Shown piece by piece: positions 1 through 15,000 of a DNA stretch of 64,000 nucleotides. The stretch comes from Limimaricola sp. (GTDB lineage: Bacteria; Pseudomonadota; Alphaproteobacteria; Rhodobacterales; Rhodobacteraceae). Positions within the stretch are counted from its first letter, which is position 1. The number at the start of each line of letters is the position of its first letter. The notes under the pieces are model-generated. The model saw only the letters and a list, made by a program, of their open reading frames with translations. It was not told the origin of the DNA and did no database searches. The position numbers and the translations under genes are program-made. The stretch lies in NCBI RefSeq assembly GCF_016125575.1, contig NZ_WGLM01000004.1:746501-810500 (forward strand), read 5' to 3'.

Positions 1-3000
1 GTGGTCTATGGGTCCGCCGTCCTGAGCTACACCGGCATCGCGCGGGCCGGCACGGCGGCGGCATCGCCGCGGGTCACGCTGAACTATGGCGGTGACGTGG
101 CGCAGCACATCGCCGAATACGCGACCAGCATCGTCACAGACCTGACGCTTGGCGTTGTGGCGGGCATGAAATCTTTCACCGGTGCGGTTTATTCGATCAT
201 CGGCACCCAATGGGCCGACGTCATCCGCGGCGATACCACGACAAAGCTGATCTCTGGCGGCGACGGCGCCGACGAGTTGGGCATCAGGGCATTGTCGGGC
301 GTGACCGTCACCGGCGGCGCTGGTGCGGACCGGGTTATCTATCAGGACGTGACCGGCAACGCCGTGTTGCTGAACGGGTCCCTGACCGAAGGGGCCGCTA
401 CGGCGACACTGAGCGGAATTGAAGGCGCGGTCATCATGGCCCAGCCGATGCAGTCCGGCTCCGTCACCATTGATGCATCCGGCTTTACGCTGGGCGGCGT
501 CACGCTGCGCGGCGGTGGCGGGTCGGATACGCTGATCGGCACCGCCGGGGATGACGACCTGTTCTTCGCCTCGCTGGGCAGCGATACGATCAAGGCGGAC
601 GGTACGGCGACGCCGTCAAGCACCGGCGACGTCTACGTCGCGCAAGGTATCGCCGGCAACCGGACCCTGACTGATGGCGCCACGGGCGTCGTCACTGTCA
701 ATGGCGGGGCAGACGGCACCGATACGCTGACCGGCATCGTCAACATCACGCTGATCGGTGACGATAGTGCCAACACCTTCGATGCCAGCGCGCTGACCCA
801 TGCGGCGGTTACCCTGCGGGGCGCCGGCGGGAACGATACGCTCAAGGGCGGCTCGCAGAACGACACCCTCTCCGGCGGCCTGGGCTCGGATTCCATCTAT
901 GGCGGTGGCGGTACAGATACGCTCGTCGAGGATGGATTCTTTCAATATACGCTGACCGATAGCTCGCTGATCCATGATGACGTCAACACGGACGGCAGCA
1001 TGGCCTTTACCGGTGACCGTATCGTCGTGGATGTTCCCACGACCTATGCCGCGGGCGACACGTTCCGCCTGACCCTGACCGGGCCCGATGCCCTGTCGGT
1101 CAGCACCGCAGCTATCAACTTCACCGCTGATGACGCCGAGATTCAAAGCCGGATCAAGGGCCTGCACCAGTTCGAGGAAGGCACCTATGCCATTACCGTC
1201 AACCGGGACGGCAGCAATAACATCACCAGTATCCAGATCGATTTCCAGTATTCGCTGTCGGGCCGGTCGCTGGGCTATAACCTGACCGCAAGCAGCGTGT
1301 CGGGCACGGCATTTAGCAATCCAGGCCACGTCACCGTTGGCACGCGCGGCACGACCACGCCCGATTTCCTGAACAGCATCGAAGTGGCGCGGCTGTCGTT
1401 CAACACGTCGCTGGCCGGCTGGGCCGATACATCGGGCTTCAGCGGGTCGGCTCATATCACCGGCTCGGACGTGGGCGATATCGTGACCATCGGCAGCGGC
1501 GACCAGGTGGACCTGGGCGCCGGCGACGACCAGGTGTTCATTCTCGGGTCGATCGGCTCGGCTTCGGTTGCGGCAACCGTGACCGGCGGCGACGGCTATG
1601 ACCGCCTGACCGTCAATGGATCGAACAGCATCGTGTTGACCGATTCTCTCGTCACCGTTGGTGGCGTTAGTGTTCACCAGTCGGGGTTCGAAAACTTCCG
1701 CCTGATCGGCACTTCGGGAACCGACAACATCGACGCGTCGGGCTTTGCCTCGGCCGCGTTGACCGCGGCGACGAAGCTGGCGACTCTGGCCGGTGGCGCC
1801 GGCCTGCCGATCAACGAAGGCGCCGACCTCAAGATCACCTTCCCCGATAATTCGGTGGCGTTCCTGAACGTCGCGGTCACCGCGACGACGATGCAGGACG
1901 TGCTGGACGCGTTCAACGTCATCACGGGCCTCAGCGCCACGATCAATGCGGCCGGCGAACTGGTGATCTCGACCACGGTCACAGGCTCCGGCGCGCTGCG
2001 TTTCGAGGGCGTGACCCAGGCGGTGACCGGAACCGGCGTCAGCGGCACCGGATCCCAGCAACTTCAGACCGACACCGCCATGCTGCAGGCGCTGGGGCTG
2101 GATGGAATGACCTTCAGCGGATCGTCCGTGACCGCGCATATCTCGTCCGGGCTGGGCGTGATCATCGACGCGCAGGGCGGCGGCGGCACCCTGAAGGGCT
2201 CTGCCGGCGATGACCTGATCATTGGCGCGGATGGGGCCACCGTCTATGGCGGCGGCGGCTATGACCACCTGATCGTCGGAACGGCCGGCTATGCCGGGAC
2301 GATGAGTATTGCTTCGGGCACTGGCGCCAACGCCAACCGGGACATCGTGACGGCCGGCGGTGGGACCGCGGCCACCGCGTTCGACGTCGAGTTGATCGAA
2401 CTGCGCGGCGATAGCAGCGCAAACTCGGTCACCACCACCAACTACACTGGCGATTTCCTTTACCGCACCGGCGGCGGCACCGATTCGATCACCACAGGGT
2501 CGGGTGATGACCAGATCGTCATCGACGGAGCGGCGCTGACCGGCACGGACAAGGTGACGGTGTCCGGCACCGCCGGGGCCAATGACAACATCTACATCGC
2601 GCTTGATGGCACCCTCAGCGCCGCCACCACCAGCCATTTGCAGAACGATCTGGGTGCCAACCTTGTGATCGGCGCGGTGCCGGCAAAGATGGAATCGACT
2701 GCCGTGTCGCGCGTCGACACCAGCCAACTGGTATCCATCAACATCGTGGCCGGGGCATTGATCAACCTCTCGGCCGAGAAGGTTACCATCTCGTCTGACG
2801 ACATCCATATCAGCGGTAACCTGATCATGTCGGGCAGCGCCAACAGCCGCCTGATCTTCAAGACCAACAATTTCACGCTGGACCCCGGCGCAAAGATAGA
2901 GACTGCGGGCGACATCATCATCGCCTCGGAAATCACCGACCGCCGCTGGACTTCGGGCTTTTACCAGATCCAGTCGCTGAACGGAAACATCACGCTGGGT

Positions 3001-6000
3001 GACGAGACGACGACCGGCAGCATCGCGGAACTGAAAGCCCGCAATGTCACCATCGACGTGCGGGTCGGCGTCCTGCCGGTGACCGACGTCACCGAGGATT
3101 CGGGCAGCCGCGACACCAATTTCGGCGAATTCCTGGGCACAACGGTTCTGGCCATCCTTGAATCGCTGGCCATCGTTTCGGCCACCTCGCGTGCCGCCTC
3201 GCATGTTTCGATCACCGCCAACGAGAACAGTCTGATCACCGCGTCGGGCGATGTGGACATCACCATCTCGACGATCGTCGTGAACAAGGCTTCGCCCATC
3301 CCGCTGTTGCTTGGCGTGGCCGTGGGCATCGTCGATCTGAACCAGAGCATCACCCTGAAAGGTGAACTGCAGATCGACGGCAACCTGAACGTCGGCTCTT
3401 ACGTCGACGAATTGAACTCGGTCATCATTGCCAACGAGGGTCTTGGTGGCGTCGCACTGTCCTTCGGCATCAACATCAACCTGATCGAGAACCACGTCCT
3501 CGTCAGCCCGCTGACCTCGTCGCATATCGGCGGCGACATGCGGGCGGCGGCGCATACGATCAAGCGGGTCTATACCGAAGTGGGCGCCAGCGGTCCGGCG
3601 GATTCGCTCTTGTCGATCGGCTTTGGCCTGGAACTGAATATCGACAATACCGATGCGCGCGTTGCGGGCACCGGCTGGGCCGTCGATGGAAACCTGACCA
3701 TCGAGGCGTCCAGCCAGAAGGCGGCGCTGGACAAGCTGCGCATCATCGCGGTGCCGGTGTCGACCAACGGGATGGCCGTCGCGGCCTCGACCGGCGTGGA
3801 CGCGGGCAACTTTGTCGAGGCGACCGCCTCGATCTCGCAGGTGCTGCCGATCGCGCCGTTGCTGACGACATTCCTCTACAACAACATCAGCTTCATCAAG
3901 GATGCGCTGGACAAAGCGCCCGAAACGCCGCCGTTCCAGGTGTCGGGCGGTATCGGCCTGGTGATCGACCATGACCATACCGGCGCCTACCTGGGTTATG
4001 CCGATGGCACGACGCCCAGCAGCATTACGGTGGGCAAGGAAACCACGATTGACGGGTCCATTTCGGCCCGCCCGAAAAGCACCGCGGTGGCGCTTTCGGC
4101 CAACGAAGGATCGGACGTCAAGAAGAAAGAGGGCGAAAGCAAGAACGCCAAGTTGGGCGGCGCGCTGGCGCTGAACCTGTCGTTCTTCGAGGAATACGCG
4201 ACCGCCAAGATCGAGGGTGGGGTGACGCTGGTTTCCGGTGACGCGGTGACCGTGCATTCCAATTCCAGCAACAAGATCGACCCGCTCGGCCTTTGGGGCG
4301 TGAACCTTGTCACGCCATTCATCAGCGCCTTCAGCGATCCGACCTACACGATCACCCGCGCGGTGACGGATGCCGGTGGCAACGCCATTGGCAATGGCAC
4401 CGCAGACATCGCCACGAACGATATCGTTGTGCTGGACGGGCTCCGCTACAAGGCCAAGTTCGACGGCGTCAAGGTGGACCTGCTGACCGAAAACTTCGGC
4501 GATGTATCACGCTGGTCGGTGGATCACGGCACCAGCGCGCCGAAATTGACCATAACTTCGGTCGTGAAGGATTCCGACGGGGCCGTCGTGGCGGATCCGA
4601 CAAGCGTGGACATTTCGGCCGGCGATACCGTTTCCAGCGGCGACGTGCGCTACACTGCCAAGGTTGTTGCGAACAATTACAACCTGCTGACCGGTAATTT
4701 CCTTGACGATTCGATGTGGACGCCGGTCACGCTGTCGGGAACGATCCTGCATTACATCGGTAACCTGACCAACTACATCGATGACAATTTCGGCCTGAAC
4801 TCGACCCTGACGGACGTCTGGACGCAAAGTTTTGCGCGCGGCGAAAAGGTGGGCGTGGCGATCTCGCTCAGCGTCATGGACCTGACCTATCAGTCAACCG
4901 CGACGGTTGCCGATGGTGCCAACATTACCGTGGGCACAAGTGCCTCGGGCGATGACCTGACCGTCGCCGCCGAAAGCAAGAGCGACATGCTGATCCTCGA
5001 TGGCAACGTCGCGCCCTTCGGTTTTGCCAGCAAGGGCGAAAGCCCGGACCCCAAGCAGGGTTACGCCAATGCCATGAAGACATGGCTGAGCTCTAGCCTA
5101 AAGAACCTCAAGCCCAAGAAGGCTATTCAGGACCCCCGCGGCGCAGGCGAGACGTCGATGACCGCGATTGGCGCCTCCGTCTCGGTCCTTCTGGCCGATA
5201 CCGAGGCAAACGCGACCGTCGGCAACGTCAGGGTCCGTGCCCACGACATGGCCGTAACGACCGATGCCAACACGCTGGCCATCAGCCTTTCGGTTGCGGG
5301 TGGCAAGGGCGGCGACGTGTCGATCAACGGGTCGTGGAACCACACCACGCTGACCAACAAGGCCATCAGCACCTTCGACGCGCGCAGCGACGTGACCTTG
5401 CTGGGCAAGCTTGACGTCACAGCCCAGGAAACGGCCCACATCATCGCCGCCAGCGGCGCCGTGTCCGTTTCGGACAAGACGGCCGTGGGCGTTTCTGGCG
5501 TCACTGTGCTGAGCACCCGGAACGCCGAGGCATTGATTTCGGCCGATGTCTATGATGCCAGCCATGTCTTCAACGTCGCCGGCGCGGTCAACGTCACCGC
5601 CAATTCCAACGGCGTGATCGTGATGGGGTCGATCGCGGCGACCAAGGCCGGCAAATCGACACCGGTCGACAGCGGAACGCCCGGTTCGGGCACCAGCAGT
5701 TCGGGTGCGGCGGGCGGTGCCCCGATCGGCGATGCCAACTCTGCCGTTCCCGTGCCCGGTGGCGGCGCGGGCGCCGATGCCGTCTCGGGTTCTTCCAGCT
5801 CGTCCAAGGGCGGTGTGGGCATTTCCGGCTCTGCAAGTGCCCTGAAGGAAAACCTGACGATCACGGCCAAGATCCGTAACCTGTCGGATCTGACCGCCGG
5901 CAGCGTCACTACTACGGCCAGCGATACCGGTACCCGCGTTCTGATCTCCGGAGCCGCCGCGGTGGCCGAAGGGTCCGAAGGCGTCGGCATTGCCGGCTCT

Positions 6001-9000
6001 TTCGTGGTGATCGACAGCACCAAGGATATCATCGCCGCCGTCGAGGCGACTTTGGGCGCGATGGCGCTGCGCACCGCCGGGGCCCTGACGATCAAGTCTG
6101 ACGACGATTCGGGGTATTACTCCTTCTCGGCGGGCCTTGCTGCAGCCAAGGGCCAGAAGGGTATTGCGGTTTCGGGTTCGGTCATCGTGGTCGTGAACGA
6201 CACCACGGTTAAGGCCGTCCTGAGCGGCATGGATGCCTCCAACCGTATCACGCTTTACAACGGTCCGTCGTTGGAAGTGGGCGCGCGCAATGATGCCAAC
6301 TGGCTGCAGATCGCGGGCGCCGTTGCCTATGGCGGCAGGGCCGGTGTGGGCGTCGCGGTGGCCGTGGCGGCGATCAAGTCGGTCGTCGAGGCAGACGTTT
6401 CGCACATCATCCAGAACGAGAATGTCGGCACGGTCGCCATCACGGCAACCAGCACGATGTCGATCAATACCGTCGCGGCGGGTCTGGCGATTTCGACGGG
6501 CAGTTCCGGCGGGGCCGGGGCCGGCATGGTCGCGATCAACGTCTTGCAGACCAGCACGGCAACCGTCCTCGACGATGCGGCGGTAACCTCTACGGGCACC
6601 GTCACCATCGCCGCGCTGGATAATGGCTACATGGGCGTTGGCGCCGGCGGTCTGGCGCTAAGCGCGGGCAAGGTCGCCATCGGCATCGCCGTAGCGGTCA
6701 ACGCCGTCTCGGAAGCAGAGAATGACGATCACGTCACCCGTGGCGTCGAGGTGGTGCTGACCGGCAGCACCATCGGCACCACAACCGGCGACATGAGCCT
6801 TCTGGCCACCAGTGATCTTGACATGGTTTCCGTCGCCGTTTCGGCCGCAGGCGCCAAGACGGCTGCCGTTGCAGGCAGTGCTGCCGTCAACAAGGACAGC
6901 GTGGGCACCCGCATCAGCGTGGATGACGCCTCGGCCCTGACATCGGGCGGCAAGTTCAGCGCGCTGGCGATCCAGACATCCACCTATGTCGCGCTGGGCG
7001 GTGGCCTTGCCATCAGCACCAACAGTTCCAGCGCGGCGGTTGGCGCCGGCATCGCGATCAACCTCGTGACCGCGCCGACGACCGTCAACATCTCCAGCAA
7101 CCTGACCGTGACGGGCGATGCCTCGATCATCGCGTCGGCACAGCAATCGCTGGTGACCATCGCGGTGGGCGGGGCCGGTTCGGGCGGCTTTGCCATCGGT
7201 GGTTCCGTCGCCGTGACGGTGCTCGACGGCGACGTCAGCGCCACCGCGAACCCGACTGCGGCGCGGATCTGGAACGTTGCGGCGCTGACAATGGCGGCGC
7301 AGGAATCCAGCACGATCACCAACATCGCGGGCGCGGCGGGCATCAGCATCGGCAATGGCGGCTTTGGCGTCGCGGTCAGCGTGATCTCGAACACCCGCAG
7401 CGTGACGGCACTGCTTGGCGGGAACCTTGCCGTGACGGCCAGCGGCCATGTGCAGGTCAGCGCCGGCTCGCACATTCCCGATGGCGGGGTCAACGACACG
7501 CTGCGCAACCAGACCTTCGCCGGCCTGCCCGACGATGCCTTCAACAGCGATACCGGCCTGAACAAGACCTCGGACCTGAATTCGCAGATGGTCAACATCG
7601 CCTTCGCGGTGGGTGGATCGAAACTGGTCGGCATCGGGTTTGACCTTGCCTTGACCACGGTCAACCGGACGATTTCGGCAACTGTCGACTCCGGCGTCAC
7701 GGTGACGCTGAACAACGACACCACCACGGCGCTTGCCGGTGGCCTGACCGGCCAGACGGCAGGACTTGAAGTGGCAGCCGATGACGCCAGCGGCATCGTG
7801 GTTGTCAGCATCGGCGCCGCGGCCGCGATCGGCGCGGGTTCGGCCGTGGCCGTCGCCATCGGCGGCAGCGTGGCTGTGTCCAAGATCCACAGCAGCGTGG
7901 TCGCCGAGGTCAAGAACGGCGCGACCATCAACCTCAACAACGAGGCCGACCTTGCTGTTCTGGCCCGCAACAGAACCCACATCACTGCGGTCGCCATCGG
8001 CGCCGCTGCGGCGGTGGGCGGTACCACGGGTGCGGGCGCGGTCGGCTTCTCGGTCGCGGTCAACTCGATCACCTCGGAAACCGGCGCGCGGATGGGCGGA
8101 ACGGTCCATGGCGATGCGGTCAACAGCGGCAAGACCAACGCGATCTTCGTCGATGTCAGCAATACCAGCGGCATCATCTCGGTCGCCATCGCGGCGGCCG
8201 TCGCGGCAACGACGGGCCAGGTTGGCTTTGCCGGCGGCGGGGCGGGCAGTGGCAACTACCTTAACGGCGCGACCTATGCAGTGGTCAGTGGCGCGACCAT
8301 CGACGGCGCAAGTTCGCTCGACGTGCATGCCGAAAGCACCGGCTCGATCCACTCGGTCGTTCTGGGCTTTGCGGTCGCCGTCGCGGCAGGCCAGTCTGGT
8401 GCGGCCTTCTCGCTGGGCATCGCGGTGTCGATCAACAAGACCGACGGGCTGGATACAGTTCCGGCCGGACTGCCATCCGATGGCGGATACCTTGTCGCCG
8501 CGCGAGTCGTGAACAGCGATATCACCGTGGGCGGCGCTCTGAACGTTCGGGCCAAGTCGACCCAGACGATCAGGGCCGACGTGGTTGCGGCATCGGTCGC
8601 CGTCGCCGCGACGGGCGGATTCGGCCTTTCGGTGGCTGGCGCCGGCGCAGGGGCCGGCAACTTCGGCAACGCCCGCGTGCTGGCCGACATGGTCGGCAGT
8701 TCGACCTCCAACCGGGCCAAGGCCGGCAGCATCGACGTCTCGGCGCTGAACCTTGTCGACATCTATGCCGGCGTCGGTAGCGCCGCGGTTGCGGTTTCGG
8801 CGGCCGGGGGCACCGGCATTGCCGTCTCGGTCGCCGTGGCGGTTGCCAATAACAAGATGGACGCTTCGACCACGGCGCGAATCACCGGGTTTACCGGCGT
8901 TGGCAAGCTGGACGCGACCGGCGGCGCAATCACTGTATCGGCCAGGACCGACGATGGCTCCAGCCACCTCAAGATCCAGGCGATCTCGGTCGCCGCCTCG

Positions 9001-12000
9001 GTGGCCGTGGCGGCGGCGACGGGCATGGGCTTTGCCATTGCCGGCGCGGGCGCGTTGGCCTTCAACCAGATCACCGGCGGTACCACGGCCGAGTTGAACA
9101 ATGTCGAACAGGGCAAGGCCGACAGCGTCAGCGTGACCGCCCTGACCAACAACGAGATCACCGCGGCAGTCGTCGCGGCTTCGGTCGCGGTGGGTGTCGG
9201 CGGGGCCGGGGCCGGCGCCGCGTCCATCGGCGCTGCCGTAGTCACCAACGAGATCGGGAGCGGCAAGAACAACCGCTTCACCACCTTCGCGGGCATGAAG
9301 GACGCCTCGATGACCGTGACCGGTGCCGTCGATGTGACGGCAACCAACACCTCGACCATCAGCGCGGTTTCGGTCGCGGCGGCGGGTGCGGTTTCGGTTT
9401 CGGGCCAAGTCGCGGGTTCGCTCGCGGGCGCGGGATCCTTCGTGTTCAACGAGATTTACTCGTCGACCAACGCCATCGTCGAACGCACCGCAGCCAAGGA
9501 TCACAGCCTGACCCTGCTGGACGTGGGCAGCCTGAACATCGACGCGACAAATACCAGCACCATCACCACGACCTCGGTCGGTGCTGCGCTGGCTGCGGCC
9601 GTGGGCCTTTACGGCGGCGTCGCGATCTCGATCGGTATTTCGATTGCCAAGAACGAAATCGCCTCGGATGCCATCGCGCAACTGAAGGATTCGTCGCTGT
9701 CGGCAACGCCGATGGTCAACGCCCATGGCAGCACCGCGGGCTTCATCAAGGTCAATGCCACCAACACGACCACCGTCAGCGCCGAGGCCGTTGCGGCCTC
9801 CGTCGCGGTGGGCGCGGGCATCTTCGGTGGCTTGGCCCTGTCGGGCGCGGGTGCCAATGCGATCAATACCGTCACAAACGTCACCGACGCACATGTGACG
9901 AATGCCTATTTGCAGACCCAAGGTAACGTGCCCTCTGCCGCTGCGGACGCGGGCGACGTGGACGTGACCGCGACCAGCACCACCACCTCGACCTCGAAGG
10001 TCACGGCAGCGGCCGTGGCGGTTTCGGCGGGCCTTGTGGCCGGCGCGGGCTCGATCGGGATTAGCCTGACCAGCAGCACCATCGGCGGCAGCGACACGTC
10101 CAGCCGCAACCACCTGACGCGCGCGCTGATCGAGGGCAGCCGGGTGATGACGGCGGGTGACGTTTATCTGAATGCGACCGCCGAAGAGACCCACCATGTG
10201 CAGGTTGCGGCGGCTTCGGTTGCATTGGCCATTGGCATCGGCGCCGCGGTTGCGGGTGCAGGTATCGGCGTGGATGTGACCAACCATTCCACCGTCGAGG
10301 CGCGGGTTGTTAACTCGACCGTTGCGGCGGATGGCTCGCTTTCGGTTCTGACCAGCTCGACCACCACCGTGAACGACGCCGTGCCATCGGGCAACGGCTC
10401 GACCATGGTGGGCGTCGCGGCGGCGGTCTCGGGCGCGGCCGTTGCGATCAACGTCAGCATCCTTGATGTGTCGGTGGGCAACGTCTCGCTGGCCGAGATC
10501 TCGGCCACGGGCGCGGGCAATACGGTGGACGCCATCGGTGGGGTCACGGTCGATGCGGGCCAAGTCACCCATCTGGACGATCTCAACGGTGTCGGCGTTG
10601 CCTTTGCCGCGGCAACGGGTTTTGCCGTCAGCGGTGGCGGTCTGGCGATCTCGCTGGATGTGGCCAACCTTGTCAGCGCGCTGATCGACATGGGCGCGCG
10701 GACGAATACCGTGGTCAGCAGCGGTGCAGTTCTTGTCAACGCGCATGAAGATGTGCGGATGAGCTCGGACGTCGCCAATATCTCGGTGGCCGCCGCACCG
10801 ATCGGCCTTGCCGTGGGCGCGGCAGTGATGACCAGCAAGCACCGCTCGACCGTGCTGGCCAAGGTTGCAAATGCCAGTGTCTCGGGCGGCACTGTCCGGG
10901 TGAATTCCTCCTCGACGGTTGATATTTCGAAGGTCGGCTCGACGGGCGTATCCGTCGGCATGGTCGCCGTCGTGGTCAACGTGTCGCGTGCCGAAGCGAC
11001 CGGCAGCGTGCAGACCGTGATCGACAATGCCAACATCGTCGGCTCAACGCTCGCCGATATCCGCTCGGTCTACGACATCACTCTGCGCGCCTCGACGCTG
11101 GGCGTCTCTGCGGGCCTTGGTGCCATCGGTTCGATGAATGCCTTCACCGTCGCGGGCAGCGGAGGCGGCCAGGACTCCGGCATCTTCCTGAAGAATGGCG
11201 CGAATATCGTCGCGGGTCTGGTCAACATCGTCGCCGACCTGAACACCGACCTTTATTCCGATACCGAGGCTGGCGGCGGCGGCGGTCTGGCCGTGATGGG
11301 CGCGGTCAGCAGCGTCACCGACAAGGCCAGCGCGCTGGTCGCGGTGATGGACGGCACTGTCCTGACCGGCACGGCGGTGAACGTTTCGGCCCGCACCCTG
11401 CGCAGCACAGACGGCCATGCCGGGACGGCCTCCTTCGCGCTGGCCGCTGGTTCTGGCGCCGCGCTCTATCTTGATTCAACGGGTGATGCCCTGGTCAAGT
11501 TCACCGGCAATACCGGTGCGCTGACCGGCGCGACGACCGGGCGTACGGTGGTCACCGGTATCAACATCCAGATCGACACGCTGAACCAGAACTCCAAGGA
11601 ATACGTTGTTGGCTACAACGGTGCTGCGGCGGTGCTCAGCCATAACGTCAGCAGCGGCTCGGCCAATGGCGTGGGCGTCGGCGTTGTGGGCTCGTACACC
11701 CATATCGGCACTGACAGCGATAAAGCGGAATCGAAGGTTGACCTTGGCGGCGCGCAGATCATCGGGGTGGGCAGCTATTCCAACCCAAGCAGTGTGATCT
11801 TGCGCGCCCTGTCAGATGTAAAGGCCGCCGACAGTGCCAAGATCGACGCGGTCAGCGGCATCGCGGGCCTCGCAGTCTCGCTTTCGCATGTCGACATCAA
11901 CGCCGATACGAACGTGACGATGGACGGCGCGTTGATCCAGAACATGAATGGCGAGGTGACGATCGCGACCCGCGCAACGATGTTCAACTCGGCCGATACC

Positions 12001-15000
12001 GTCGTGTTCCAGGCTGGCCTGCTCAGCGCCAATATGGGCATTGATGCGAAGGCGGTTACCAATAGCGACACCACCATCGATGTGGCCAATTCGCATATCG
12101 AAGGCTCGCGCATCGAGATCAGCGCCGGCAAGTCCGACGGTCGTGTCAACAAGACCAGTTCCTTTACCGCGGCCAACGGTAGCCTCGTCTCGCTTGGCAT
12201 TTCGCTGGGCGTCGCGGTGATGACCAACCACACCAATCTCAACAACGCCGTCAACATCACCGGTTCGTCCGAACTGCTGAGTGCCGGCAACCTGATGCTG
12301 AGTGCCGAGGACAATGGCACGCTGTTCCAGCAGGACAGCGATGGCCTTGTTCTGGTGCTGGCAATTCCGCCCTATGGGTACCCTGTCGGCAAGAACATCG
12401 AGAACACCGGGACCTCGACGGTCAGCATCGATGCCTCGGCGACGCTGCGCGCGGGCGTCAACTACAATACCGTCTACAAGGTGATCTACGCCACTGACGC
12501 GGCGCAGACACAGTACAGCATGCCTGACGGCGCCGCCGAACGGCAGTTGACAGACGCCGAGAAGGGGGCCCTCGGCCTTGACGCCTCGCAGGACTACACG
12601 ATCAGCTATTACGACTCGAGCGCGCTGGCGATCGACATGTTCCGCGATGACATCGTCCTGCTCGACGCCGCCAACGCGGCGACTACGAAGGGTACGGTCG
12701 GCCATTTCTACCGCTTCATCGGCGGTGTCGATGGCGGCCCGACGGCGATTGCGCTGCAGAACACCGATTACACCAACACCGCTCTGTGGCGCGATCTTGG
12801 CACCTCGATCCCCGATACGGACCAGCCCAAGGTCTATTCCTCGGATCAAAGCAGCTTCATCCGCGATGCGATGGTCGATCAGGTCCTCGTGATCAAGCCG
12901 ACCGCGTTCCTGATGCCGGTCATCAGCATCGGCCAGCTTAACCTTCTGCTGGCCGCGCAATACCAGCAGATCCAGAAATGGATGGCCGATCACAACAGCA
13001 ACGCCGAGGCGCTTGTGCGCTACCAGGCGCAATTGGACCAGATCGTTGCGCAGATGCAGCAGTTGGGAATTGCGCCGCCCACCGCGGGCACCGACGGCGT
13101 GCAAACGGTCGATCAATCGATCGAGTCGCTGTTCATGGAACTGCCCGATATCAGCGCGGCGCCCGGTTCGATCTATGTCAACGCCAAGGATACGGCCGCA
13201 TCCTCGATCGCACCGCTGACCAGCAACACCCGTGTGGGCAAAGCCGGTCCGACGCTGCTGGCGCACAAGGATGTCCACGTCACCATCACCTCCGACCTTT
13301 ACGTCATGACCCGGCTGGGCGACGTGGTGATCGATTCTTCGAAAGTGGCGCGGATCAGCGACGCGACGGGCGACTATACCGAGTTCTACCCGGGCAACAT
13401 CTACGTCAACGACGCGCGCGCCTCGGGCACGAACAGCAGTGATGGTTCGGCACAGATCGACATCCTGATCAACGTCGGCAATCGCAGCGACTACGGCTAT
13501 ATCAATACCATCAAGGATTACATCGACGCGCAGAACGCTCTCTATCCCAACGACGTGCCGCGCACCGTGCCGAACCTGCCGCCGGACCTTTACGTCCTCG
13601 GCTCGCTGGTCAACCAGCTGGGTGATATCGCCCTGACCAATGCCAGCGGTGGCATCCGCGTCAGCGGACAGCTTCTGGGCAAGACGGTGCATATCTATTC
13701 GGGGGGCGACTTCACCGTCTCGACGGACTGGTATCATGCCGGCGGCGACCCGCGCCTTTACAACGGCATTTCCGCTTTCGTCTCCGGCATCGAGTCGCGC
13801 GGTTCGGGTCTCAGCCAGAAGGGCGACGTCAACAACGTCGCGCTGGGAAGCTCATCGACGAATCCGACGCTGGACGCGGCCCTGCAGGCCTACCTTGTCA
13901 ACCGTGCCGACACGACCAAGTCGGCGGTGGTGGCCAATGGCCTGATCTCGATCGTGGCGACGAACGTCAACGTCAACGGCCTGATCCAGTCCGGCATGAC
14001 GCAGGCCTCGGTCACCGTCGCGGCTGATTTCGTACCGCCCAGCCAGACGACATCCATCATCGCTTCGGCCACCTCTGGCATTGCCGGGATTACTTTCGGC
14101 ACGGTCAATGGCGTGCAGGTGCCCCTGCGCGGCCGCTGGGATGAAACCGCGCAGGCGATCATCCTCAACGACATGGCCTTTGCCGGCGGCCGGATCGACA
14201 TTACCGGCAATGTCTTCAGCACCGGCGCGGGCCAGCTTGTGGTGGCCTCCGGCTATGCCGATGTCGCGATCCGCAACAACTCGTCCTACAGGCTGATCCT
14301 GAACGGCATCGACACCAGCATCGATCGGCAAGGCGTGATCCAGATCACCGACACGCTGAACAAGCCCGACTCGATCACTGTCAACAGCCCCGCCAATTTT
14401 GTGTCCGGCGATGTCTTGCAGTCGGACTCCGTCTCAAGAACCTACAGCGTTGCCGCGAAGCGGACCGTTTATACGCAGAACGCCGGCGGAATCGACGTGT
14501 CCACGCAGATGGGCATCGTCCAGCGCGATGCGACGACCAATGCCTATCAGGGGGTCAAGTTCGTCGAAGTCGACGGCGGGCATGTGAACGGCCTGACCAC
14601 CAACTATTCGCCCGCGGCCGGCACCTATTACATCTGGACCGAAGGCCGTGCGCTGGTCACCGAAACGATCGAGACACGCTACGTCAAGACGTTCGACTTC
14701 ATCATCAACTGGCCCGCCGGGTCGGGCAATCTCTTCAGCAAGTCGACCGAGTATCTCTCGGATGCCAACCTTTTGGAAAGCCAGGGGATTTCCAACATCA
14801 GCGAAATCATGGCGCTGGGCGGCTGGAACACCTACACGGCCCCCGATGGCACCCAGATCATCGGCCGGTTCAAGAACATCTCGAACGTCCAGGTCGATCT
14901 GAAGCCGGGTAATGTCGTGCGCGACATGTCGGTGGTCACACCGAACCCCTTGTTCCCCTGGATCGTTCTGACGACGCCGGGCGAATACTGGCAATATACC

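Noticed and set aside
616-4257. Very long minus-strand open frame (1213 residues) opposite the giant gene, with others at 6658-10842, 11812-13737, 16234-18441, 19690-22131 and 22426-24327
   Set aside because: They lie antisense to a strongly supported repeat protein. Their translations are Arg/Gly/Asp-rich with no recognisable domain. Long antisense frames are expected opposite GC-rich, Ala/Gly/Thr/Asp-rich codons.
5130-12330. Ala/Val-rich stretches as multiple transmembrane helices
   Set aside because: The segments are short, broken by Gly and polar residues at regular intervals, and belong to a repeat protein with calcium-binding blocks, so a membrane protein is unlikely.
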